Source: Dichloromethanomonas sp964477085 (GTDB taxonomy: Bacteria > Bacillota > Desulfitobacteriia > Desulfitobacteriales > Syntrophobotulaceae). From it: a DNA stretch of 11,991 nucleotides. The notes below the pieces were generated by a model. It did not search any database. It was given only the letters and a program-made list of their open reading frames with translations, and was not told where the DNA came from. The stretch spans positions 1 through 11,991 of the forward strand of contig CAYZDF010000073.1 of NCBI GenBank assembly GCA_964477085.1, read 5' to 3'. Shown piece after piece: positions 1-6,275 of the stretch (its first letter is position 1; the number at the start of each line of letters is the position of its first letter). The position numbers and the translations under genes were made by a program.

Positions 1-10
1 ACAAAATGTT

Positions 11-19
11 TGTGAATAA
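11..19 (-). other. DnaA box upstream of dnaA
   Basis: The bases TGTGAATAA read TTATTCACA on the minus strand, which fits the DnaA-box consensus TTATNCACA. It lies 57 bases before the dnaA start and is probably the last box of an upstream origin half that extends beyond the window. DnaA binding here could also autoregulate dnaA. Only one box is visible because the window begins here, so clustering cannot be judged. Confidence 0.6.
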
Positions 20-75
20 CTTTTTTACGTGATTTTTTTATCTTTAAGAATATCTACAATGCAGGAGGTTTAATA

Positions 76-1410
76 ATGTCTCCTAATACTATTTATCTCA
101 ATGCTTTTTGGGAGAACATTCTAGAAAAGCTAAAGAACGAATTATCTAAACCCAGTTTTGATACCTGGCTTTCTTCCACTAAGCTGATTGATTTTTCAAA
201 TAATAAACTAACCATCGGTGTAGTAAATGAATTTGCTAAAGATTGGTTAGAAAGTAGATATTCCGCATTAATTAAATCAACGGTTCAAAATTACCTCAAT
301 GCACCTGTTGCCTTAATATTTGTTGCCGATAACGATCAGAGCATTGAGCCTCATGTTGAAACTCAAATGAACTTCGGTATTTTATCACATCCTTTAAACC
401 CTAAATATACTTTTGATACATTTGTCATTGGAAACGGCAATCGATTTGCTCATGCAGCAGCCTTAGCTGTCGCAGAATCACCTGCAAAATCCTACAATCC
501 TTTATTTGTATATGGTGGAAGTGGTTTAGGTAAAACACATTTAATGCATGCAATCAGTCATATCATTTCCAAAAACTTTCCCACTATGAAAATTCTCTAT
601 GTAACTGGTGAACAGTTTACCAACGAATTAATTGACTCCATCCGCTACGAAAGACAGGTAGAGTTCCGTAATACATACCGAAAAATTGATGTTCTTTTAA
701 TTGACGATATCCAGTTCCTTGCTGGTAAAGAAGGTACTCAGGAAGAGTTTTTCCATACATTTAATACACTATATGAAGCAAATAAACAAATTATCATCTC
801 GTCAGACCGGCCTCCTAAAGAAATTCCAACACTAGAAGAAAGACTCCGTTCCAGGTTTGAATGGGGATTGACTACCGATATTAACCCTCCAGATTACGAA
901 ACACGTATTGCTATTCTTAGAAAAAAAGCTCAACTTGAGAACTTTATTGTTCCCGATGAGATTATTATCTTTATTGCCTCGGAAATCCAATCCAATATCA
1001 GAGAATTAGAAGGTGCACTCAGTAAAATTACAGCTTATTGTATGCTAACCAATCAGCCGATCACTGTCAATTTGGCCGAAGAAATTCTTAAAGATATGAT
1101 TCCACAGAAAAATCAAAAAATAATTTCTATTGAGCTTATTCAAAAAACAGTTGCTGAGCACTATAAAATGTCTGTTCAAGACTTTAAACAAAAGAAAAGA
1201 ACAAGGACAGTATCTTTTCCCAGACAAATAGCGATGTTCCTCTGCAGAGAACTTACCGATCTTTCCTTACCACAAATTGGAGAAAAGTTTGGAGGAAGAG
1301 ATCATACAACCGTTATTCACGCTTATGATAAAATTAATAATTTAAAAAAAAGAGATCCCTTAGTGGAAAAGAGTATTAATGATATCATCACCAAAATAAA
1401 ATCAAACTAA
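76..1410 (+). CDS. dnaA: Chromosomal replication initiator protein DnaA
   Basis: DnaA is the AAA+ ATPase that binds DnaA boxes, melts the origin and loads the replicative helicase. The 444 residues match the usual length. Domain I (about 1-85) is the protein-interaction domain and carries a W-containing segment (FDTWLSS, near 28-34). A short linker follows. The AAA+ core starts near 107 with Walker A GGSGLGKT (147-154), Walker B LLIDD (207-211), sensor 1 IIISSDRPP (239-247), the box VII arginine finger in RLRSRF (R260) and the sensor 2 arginine in SNIRELEG (R309). Domain IV ends with the DNA-binding signature GGRDHTTV (406-413). The ATG at 76 has a perfect AGGAGGT site (63-69) with 6 bases of spacing. 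Its promoter lies outside the window. DnaA boxes flank the gene on both sides, which supports an origin location and autoregulation. All key residues are intact. Confidence 0.98.
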   Translation: MSPNTIYLNAFWENILEKLKNELSKPSFDTWLSSTKLIDFSNNKLTIGVVNEFAKDWLESRYSALIKSTVQNYLNAPVALIFVADNDQSIEPHVETQMNFGILSHPLNPKYTFDTFVIGNGNRFAHAAALAVAESPAKSYNPLFVYGGSGLGKTHLMHAISHIISKNFPTMKILYVTGEQFTNELIDSIRYERQVEFRNTYRKIDVLLIDDIQFLAGKEGTQEEFFHTFNTLYEANKQIIISSDRPPKEIPTLEERLRSRFEWGLTTDINPPDYETRIAILRKKAQLENFIVPDEIIIFIASEIQSNIRELEGALSKITAYCMLTNQPITVNLAEEILKDMIPQKNQKIISIELIQKTVAEHYKMSVQDFKQKKRTRTVSFPRQIAMFLCRELTDLSLPQIGEKFGGRDHTTVIHAYDKINNLKKRDPLVEKSINDIITKIKSN

Positions 1411-1469
1411 TCACTTTATATGTGCAGATCAAATAATACTATCATTGGGAAATCATTATACCATGAAAA

Positions 1470-1478
1470 TGTGGATAT
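1470..1478 (-). other. DnaA box-like site (one mismatch)
   Basis: TGTGGATAT differs from the box complement TGTGGATAA only at the last base. It faces a second, weaker site ATTTCCACA (1488-1496, two mismatches from TTATCCACA). Together they form a 7-base inverted repeat ATGTGGA (1469-1475) and TCCACAT (1491-1497). Confidence 0.5.
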
Positions 1479-1552
1479 TTTTATGACATTTCCACATGAT
1501 ATCAAATATTTTTCCAGTACAAGAATACAGTGTCAGTGATAGTCACTCCAAG

Positions 1553-1561
1553 TTATCCACA
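1553..1561 (+). other. Consensus DnaA box
   Basis: TTATCCACA is a perfect DnaA box. It is the box closest to the AT-rich unwinding region and lies 18 bases before the DnaA-trio-like run, in the same orientation as the box next to the trio in B. subtilis. It is the best candidate for seeding the DnaA filament that opens the duplex. Confidence 0.85.
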
Positions 1562-1579
1562 TTATCTTGAGGTATACGA

Positions 1580-1594
1580 CTACTAATACTAATT
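1580..1594 (+). other. DnaA-trio-like element (origin unwinding)
   Basis: The bases CTACTAATACTAATT read as triplets CTA-CTA-ATA-CTA-ATT. The opposite strand read 3' to 5' is GAT-GAT-TAT-GAT-TAA, the form described for DnaA-trios bound by DnaA on single-stranded DNA. The run follows the consensus box at 1553-1561 after a short, slightly GC-richer spacer and precedes AT-rich DNA, as expected for a basal unwinding system. Triplets 3 and 5 deviate. The call rests on motif and position. Confidence 0.7.
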
Positions 1595-1686
1595 AATATC
1601 CTATTATTAATAAACACAAAATATGATAGATAAAATAAATATGGGATATATTTCTTAATCCTATTTCAAATATTTAGGAGGTTAAG

Positions 1687-2784
1687 ATGAAAATATTATG
1701 TAAGAAAGAAGATTTAATTATAGGCGTTAATACGGTCCAAAGAGCAGTTTCGTCTAAGAATACGTTGCCTATTCTACAAGGAATTAGGCTAAGAACTGAA
1801 GGCGAAGTTCTTTGGTTTGAAGCAACAGACTTAGAGATAGGTATTCGCTGTCAGGTACCCGTTGAGATTCAGGAGGAAGGTCAGGTCGTTCTTCCGGCCA
1901 GATTATTCTCTGAGATTGTAAGAAAACTGCCTGATACAAATATTCTAATTGAATGTACAGATCACAATGTTAATCTATACTACGATAATTCTAATTTTTC
2001 TATTAATGGTTATGACCCCGAAGAGTATCCTGAAATAGCCGATATTTCAACATTTGATGTTATTGAAATACCAGCAGTTCTTTTTAAGAGAATGATCAAG
2101 CAAACCATTTCAGCCTGTGCCATTGAAGAAACCAGACCCGTTTTTACTGGAATATTATTGCAAATAGATAAAGAAAATTTGTATTTGGTTAGTACAGATA
2201 CTCATAGATTAGCCTTTAGTAAAGCTTTAATAACAGGTAATGATAAGGAATTCAAAGGAATCATACCCTCAAAAACCATGCAAGAAATCTATCGGCTTTT
2301 AGGGGATGATGAAATACTTACCATTAAATTTAATAGTACCAGAGTAATTATGACCTTTGGATCTGTTCATATTGTGACACGGTTAATTGAAGGTCAATTT
2401 CCCAGTTACAAACAAGTTATACCCCAAACCTGTCAGACAAAGCTTTTGATTAATACCAAAAAGTTCATGGATACTGTAGAAAGAGCATCGTTATTATCAA
2501 AGGATAACTATCTAAAAACCAATACTGTACGCTTTAATATTGAAAGTTCTCTTATCAATATCAACCAGTATTCAGAAATGGGTAAGATTTCTGAGCAGAT
2601 AGAAATTGAACAAGATGGAGAAGATGTTGCTATTTCCTTTAATGCTAAATTCATTATTGATATCTTAAAAGTTGTTGATACTGAGAACATTGTGATGGAG
2701 GCATCTGGGTCTTTTAGTCCTTGTGTTTTCCGTCCGGAAAATGATGATAACTACCTTTGTCTTGTATTACCACTCAGAAATTAA
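1687..2784 (+). CDS. dnaN: DNA polymerase III beta sliding clamp
   Basis: DnaN forms the ring-shaped dimer that slides on DNA and tethers the replicative polymerase and repair proteins through their clamp-binding motifs. The 365-residue length is typical and covers the three clamp folds (roughly 1-120, 125-245 and 246-365). The N-terminus (MKILCKKEDLIIGVNTVQRA) and the middle TRPVFTGILL and STDTHRLAFSK segments are characteristic. The C-terminus ends LVLPLRN, with Leu at the two positions where many clamps have Met (MPMR). This is a mild change at the edge of the peptide-binding pocket. The ATG at 1687 has a perfect AGGAGGT site (1676-1682) 4 bases away. recF begins only 14 bases after the stop, so both are probably on one transcript. 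In many relatives an S4-domain gene (yaaA) lies between them, but it is absent here. Confidence 0.97.
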   Translation: MKILCKKEDLIIGVNTVQRAVSSKNTLPILQGIRLRTEGEVLWFEATDLEIGIRCQVPVEIQEEGQVVLPARLFSEIVRKLPDTNILIECTDHNVNLYYDNSNFSINGYDPEEYPEIADISTFDVIEIPAVLFKRMIKQTISACAIEETRPVFTGILLQIDKENLYLVSTDTHRLAFSKALITGNDKEFKGIIPSKTMQEIYRLLGDDEILTIKFNSTRVIMTFGSVHIVTRLIEGQFPSYKQVIPQTCQTKLLINTKKFMDTVERASLLSKDNYLKTNTVRFNIESSLININQYSEMGKISEQIEIEQDGEDVAISFNAKFIIDILKVVDTENIVMEASGSFSPCVFRPENDDNYLCLVLPLRN

Positions 2785-2798
2785 ATTAATATATATCT

Positions 2799-3899
2799 AT
2801 GTATATTAAAGATTTTCATTTACATCATTTTAGGAATTATAAAGAACAAAAAATTGAATTCCAGCAGGGGATTAATCTTCTGATTGGACCTAACGGACAG
2901 GGTAAAACCAATGTTCTGGAAGGGATCTATTATCTTCTTACAGGAAAATCTTATCGAGTCAAACTGGAGAATGAACTCATCCTCTGGGGCGAAAAGAACT
3001 TTTATTTACAGGCTTCCTTCAGAGTAGCTGACCGTTTATTAAGACTTGAAAGCTATTATGAAACTGGAAAGAAAGTAATTAAAATAAATAACTTATCCTG
3101 TAAAAGACTCTCAGACTACGTTGGTACAGTAAACGCAGTCTTTTTTTCTCCGGATGATCTTAATATTGTCAAGAAAAGTCCCAATGAAAGAAGACGTTTT
3201 CTGGACTTACTAATTTCTCAAGTCAGACCTTCCCATATTACTTTGCTCAATTCTTATCTCAAAATTATTCGCCAAAAAAATACTTTATTAAAAACAGAAA
3301 AGAATCATCATTATTTAAGACAGCAGCTTCCAGCCTGGAATGGACAACTTATCACGATTGGCACAAAAATTATTCAAAACCGATGGGAATTTACCAAAAT
3401 ACTCAATAATTACTGTCGCCCTATTTTTAGAGAAATTTTTTCTTCTCAGGATAATATGGAGTTATCCTATATTGCTTTGGGGAGAAAAAACATAGACGAA
3501 ACAATATGTCTGTTTCCTGAGATAATGGAAAATAAAATGGAACAAGAAATAGAGAGAAAAACAGTCTTGATAGGGCCTCACAGGGATGAACTTATGATTG
3601 ATTTAAACGGAAAATCAGCAAGATTATTTGGATCCCAAGGTCAGCAACGTTCTATGGTTCTTTGTTTGAAGTTAGCTGAGATGGAAATAATAAAGAGTAA
3701 GAAAGATGAATACCCGATTTTACTGTTGGATGATGTACTTTCTGAATTGGATGAATTTAGACGAGAATATTTGCTCAAGTATATCAACACGTCTGATAAG
3801 CAGACAATTATTACGATGACAGGAGCAGATGACAAAGTTATTACCAATGATATTGCTGTTTATGAAGTTTACAAAGGGATGATAAGGAGGGAACACTAG
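2799..3899 (+). CDS. recF: DNA replication and repair protein RecF
   Basis: RecF is an SMC-like ATPase that, with RecO and RecR, helps load RecA onto gapped DNA and supports restart of stalled forks. The 366 residues match the family. Visible motifs are the N-terminal LHHFRNY, Walker A GPNGQGKT (30-37), the FFSPDDLNIVKKSP segment (115-128), HRDE (261-264), the ABC signature SQGQQRS (279-285) and Walker B with D-loop ILLLDDVLSELD (307-318). The catalytic core is complete. The ATG at 2799 gives the normal family N-terminus, but the bases before it (about 2780-2798) are almost pure A/T with no Shine-Dalgarno sequence. Translation probably depends on coupling to dnaN, 14 bases upstream. The stop codon touches the remB start codon. 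Confidence 0.96.
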   Translation: MYIKDFHLHHFRNYKEQKIEFQQGINLLIGPNGQGKTNVLEGIYYLLTGKSYRVKLENELILWGEKNFYLQASFRVADRLLRLESYYETGKKVIKINNLSCKRLSDYVGTVNAVFFSPDDLNIVKKSPNERRRFLDLLISQVRPSHITLLNSYLKIIRQKNTLLKTEKNHHYLRQQLPAWNGQLITIGTKIIQNRWEFTKILNNYCRPIFREIFSSQDNMELSYIALGRKNIDETICLFPEIMENKMEQEIERKTVLIGPHRDELMIDLNGKSARLFGSQGQQRSMVLCLKLAEMEIIKSKKDEYPILLLDDVLSELDEFRREYLLKYINTSDKQTIITMTGADDKVITNDIAVYEVYKGMIRREH

Positions 3900-4160
3900 A
3901 TGTTCTTGCATTTAGGCAGTAACTATATGGTTCATAAAGAAAAGGTCATTGCTATTCTTGACTTAGAAACGGCAGGAAGTAGTCAGATTTCTCGTCATTT
4001 TATTAACAACATTATGAAAAGTGGAAAAGTCCTTAATATTTCTGAAGAGGGAAAAGAGAAATCATTCGTCTTAAGCGATAATGGATATTATTTATCACCC
4101 ATTTCTTCTTCAACCTTATTAAAAAGATCGATGAACAACGCAGGGCTTGATATGATCTAA
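3900..4160 (+). CDS. remB: RemB-like DUF370 (RemA-family) regulatory protein
   Basis: This small 86-residue protein resembles B. subtilis RemB (YaaB). Shared features are the opening FLHLGSNYMVHKEKVIAILD, a central GKEKSFVLSDNGYYLSPISS segment and the SSSTLLKR motif near the end. It belongs to the DUF370/RemA family. RemA binds DNA and activates matrix genes in Bacillus; RemB is implicated in matrix control but its molecular action is less clear. The location between recF and gyrB is the same as in B. subtilis and supports orthology. The ATG at 3900 directly follows the recF stop (TAGATG junction), and a strong AAGGAGG site at 3884-3890 lies inside the recF end, so the two are translationally linked. 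An intrinsic terminator follows 50 bases downstream. Its target genes in this organism cannot be read from the window. Confidence 0.85.
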   Translation: MFLHLGSNYMVHKEKVIAILDLETAGSSQISRHFINNIMKSGKVLNISEEGKEKSFVLSDNGYYLSPISSSTLLKRSMNNAGLDMI

Positions 4161-4210
4161 GATAATATTTTCATGAGAAATAAGAACATATGCATAAACA
4201 TAGTCTTATT

Positions 4211-4237
4211 AACCTCTCAAGAAACAGAGAGGTTTTT
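4211..4237 (+). terminator. Intrinsic terminator after remB
   Basis: A perfect 8-base stem, AACCTCTC (4211-4218) and GAGAGGTT (4227-4234), encloses an 8-base loop and runs into five T (4233-4237). It separates the dnaN-recF-remB transcript from the gyrase promoter. A weaker inverted repeat, AATAAGA (4179-4185) and TCTTATT (4204-4210), abuts its 5' side. Confidence 0.85.
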
Positions 4238-4257
4238 AAGTGTAAGCAAGAACAGAT

Positions 4258-4286
4258 TTGAAAAAAGGCCATTTTTATAGTATAAT
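4258..4286 (+). promoter_or_regulatory. Sigma-A-type promoter of gyrB-gyrA
   Basis: TTGAAA (4258-4263) and a perfect TATAAT (4281-4286) are separated by 17 bases. The promoter follows the terminator at 4211-4237 and leaves a short leader of about 30 bases before the gyrB start. This makes gyrase a separate transcription unit. Gyrase promoters are often activated by loss of supercoiling; that is family knowledge, not visible here. Confidence 0.85.
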
Positions 4287-4322
4287 ATTAAGGTTAAAGG
4301 ATAAATTTGGGAGGGAGCAGCT

Positions 4323-6257
4323 TTGCAAAAAATATCGGAAATTGACCCGATTCAAGAACCTGTCTCCGAATATAATGCCGGTCAAATTGAAGTACTTGAG
4401 GGATTGGAAGCTGTTCGCAAACGTCCGGGTATGTATATTGGCTCTACGAGTAGTAGAGGTTTACATCATCTTGTTTATGAGATTGTAGACAACAGTATTG
4501 ATGAAGCAATGGCAGGATACTGCGACGAAATACAAGTAACCATTCATCCGGAAAATAGTATTACTGTCAAAGATAATGGACGTGGTATTCCGGTCGATAT
4601 CCATGCTAAACTCGGTAAACCTGGTGTAGAGGTTGCTCTGACAGTACTGCATGCTGGTGGAAAATTTAATGGTGATGCTTATAAGGTTTCAGGTGGATTA
4701 CACGGTGTAGGGATGAGTGTTGTAAACGCACTTTCTGTCTGGTTGAAAGTAGAAATCAGGAAAAACGGCAAAAAATACTACCAAGAGTATTCAAGGGGAA
4801 AGGTCTGTTGTGAACTAAAGGAAATTGGAAATTATAGAGGAAGATCAGGAACGATGATTACTTTTCAGCCAGATCCTGAGATCTTTGAAGACCTCGTCTA
4901 TGATTATGATATCCTTTCTCATCGACTTAAAGAACTATCTTTTCTCAATAAAGGTGTGACCATCACACTGATCGACGAGAGGACAGATACCAAAGAAGTC
5001 TTTAGTAACAATGATGGTATAGTCGATTTCGTCAAACATCTGAATAAAAATAAGGATCCTATTCACCCTAAGCCAATTGTATTCGAAGCAGATAAAGATA
5101 ATACACAAGTAGAAATTGCTTTGCAGTATAACGATGGGTATTCCGAAAATCTTTTTTCCTATGCGAATAATATCAATACTACTGAAGGCGGAACACATGA
5201 AGCAGGATTCAAAGCTGCACTAACGCGTGTCATTAATGATTACGCACGTAAAAACAATATCTTGAAGAGTAATGAGAACAATTTAAGTGGTGAAGACGTC
5301 AGAGAAGGGCTAACAGCTATTCTCTCGGTAAAAGTAAGAGAACCGCAATTCGAAGGACAAACCAAGACAAAGCTCGGAAATAGTGAAGTTCGTTCAATCG
5401 TCGATAGTATTGTCGGTGAAGGACTATCAACATTCTTTGAAGAAAATCCTTCAATTGCCAAAAAAATTATCGAAAAAGGATTACAGGCAGCCAGAGCAAG
5501 ACTGGCAGCGCGCAAAGCGAGAGATCTCACCAGAAGGAAGAATGCTTTGGAAAGTACATCCCTTCCGGGAAAACTAGCGGATTGTTCCTGGAAAGATCCC
5601 CGGTATTGCGAAATGTACCTGGTGGAAGGTGACAGCGCGGGTGGGTCTGCAAAGCAGGGAAGGGATCAGAAATTCCAGGCGATTTTACCCCTCCGCGGAA
5701 AAATTTTAAATGTTGAAAAAGCACGTTTGGATAAGATATTAGCCAATACGGAGATCCGGGCGATGATTACGGCATTGGGTACTGGTATCTCTGATGATTT
5801 TGATATTGAAAAAGCTCGGTATCATAAGATTATGATTATGACAGATGCCGATGTAGACGGATCTCACATCCGAATATTATTACTGACTTTCTTTTATCGT
5901 TATATGAGACCGCTAATAGAGCATAACTATGTCTATATCGCACAACCCCCATTATTCAAGATCAAGAAAGGCAAAGAAATCCAATATGCCTATAGCGATC
6001 ACGAGCTTGCACGAGTCCTGGAAAAGGTGGGGAGAGAAAAAACAGAAATTCAACGTTATAAAGGTCTCGGCGAAATGAATGCGGAACAGCTCTGGGAAAC
6101 AACGATGGACCCGGAGACCAGAACCATCCTTCAGGTAAAAATGGAAGATGCTATTAAGGCGGATGAATTATTCACGATGCTGATGGGTGATAAAGTTGAA
6201 CCACGTAAAGAGTTTATCCAAAAGCATGCGAAAGATGTACGAAATCTAGATATCTAA
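4323..6257 (+). CDS. gyrB: DNA gyrase subunit B
   Basis: GyrB is the ATPase half of gyrase, which introduces negative supercoils as a GyrA2GyrB2 complex. Its 644 residues are the normal Gram-positive length, without the insert of the E. coli protein. The GHKL ATPase domain shows E53 and N57 in YEIVDNS, DNGRGIP (84-90), GGLHGVG (124-130) and the transducer lysine in QTKTKLGN (346-353). The TOPRIM domain has EGDSAGGSAKQGRD (435-448), PLRGKILNVEKA (456-467) and the metal-binding DADVD (508-512). The C-terminal RYKGLGEMN and MGDKVEPRKEFI segments are intact. The start is TTG at 4323, supported by GGGAGGGAG (4309-4317) at good distance; the next Met in frame would remove conserved sequence. gyrA follows after 18 bases. 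The TOPRIM-coding stretch is visibly richer in G and C than the 5' half. Confidence 0.98.
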   Translation: MQKISEIDPIQEPVSEYNAGQIEVLEGLEAVRKRPGMYIGSTSSRGLHHLVYEIVDNSIDEAMAGYCDEIQVTIHPENSITVKDNGRGIPVDIHAKLGKPGVEVALTVLHAGGKFNGDAYKVSGGLHGVGMSVVNALSVWLKVEIRKNGKKYYQEYSRGKVCCELKEIGNYRGRSGTMITFQPDPEIFEDLVYDYDILSHRLKELSFLNKGVTITLIDERTDTKEVFSNNDGIVDFVKHLNKNKDPIHPKPIVFEADKDNTQVEIALQYNDGYSENLFSYANNINTTEGGTHEAGFKAALTRVINDYARKNNILKSNENNLSGEDVREGLTAILSVKVREPQFEGQTKTKLGNSEVRSIVDSIVGEGLSTFFEENPSIAKKIIEKGLQAARARLAARKARDLTRRKNALESTSLPGKLADCSWKDPRYCEMYLVEGDSAGGSAKQGRDQKFQAILPLRGKILNVEKARLDKILANTEIRAMITALGTGISDDFDIEKARYHKIMIMTDADVDGSHIRILLLTFFYRYMRPLIEHNYVYIAQPPLFKIKKGKEIQYAYSDHELARVLEKVGREKTEIQRYKGLGEMNAEQLWETTMDPETRTILQVKMEDAIKADELFTMLMGDKVEPRKEFIQKHAKDVRNLDI

Positions 6258-6275
6258 GAAAAGGAGCGGAAGCCT

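Larger units (their letters stand above)
1411..1686. other. oriC, dnaA-dnaN intergenic half with AT-rich unwinding region
   Basis: This 276-base gap between dnaA and dnaN holds one consensus DnaA box (1553-1561), two diverged boxes facing each other (1470-1478 and 1488-1496) and a DnaA-trio-like run (1580-1594). A very AT-rich stretch (about 1590-1675) follows, a candidate unwinding element. The arrangement of boxes, then trio, then AT-rich DNA, and the position between dnaA and dnaN, match the downstream part of the bipartite B. subtilis origin. A small inverted repeat AGTGA-TAG-TCACT is at 1535-1547. I saw no convincing dnaN promoter or dnaA terminator here, so dnaN may be partly read through from dnaA. 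The origin role is inferred from location and motifs. Confidence 0.85.

Noticed and set aside
1561..1600. Possible dnaN promoter with TTGAGG at 1567-1572
   Set aside because: No acceptable -10 box lies at 16-18 bases; the best A/T hexamer is 21 bases away. The region is better explained as the origin unwinding element.
1610..1618. ATAAACACA as another DnaA box
   Set aside because: It has three mismatches from TTATCCACA, too weak in such AT-rich sequence.
4258..4488. 76-codon open frame overlapping the 5' end of gyrB in another frame
   Set aside because: It begins at the gyrB promoter -35 box, overlaps gyrB out of frame and shows no family motif; the gyrB frame is certain.
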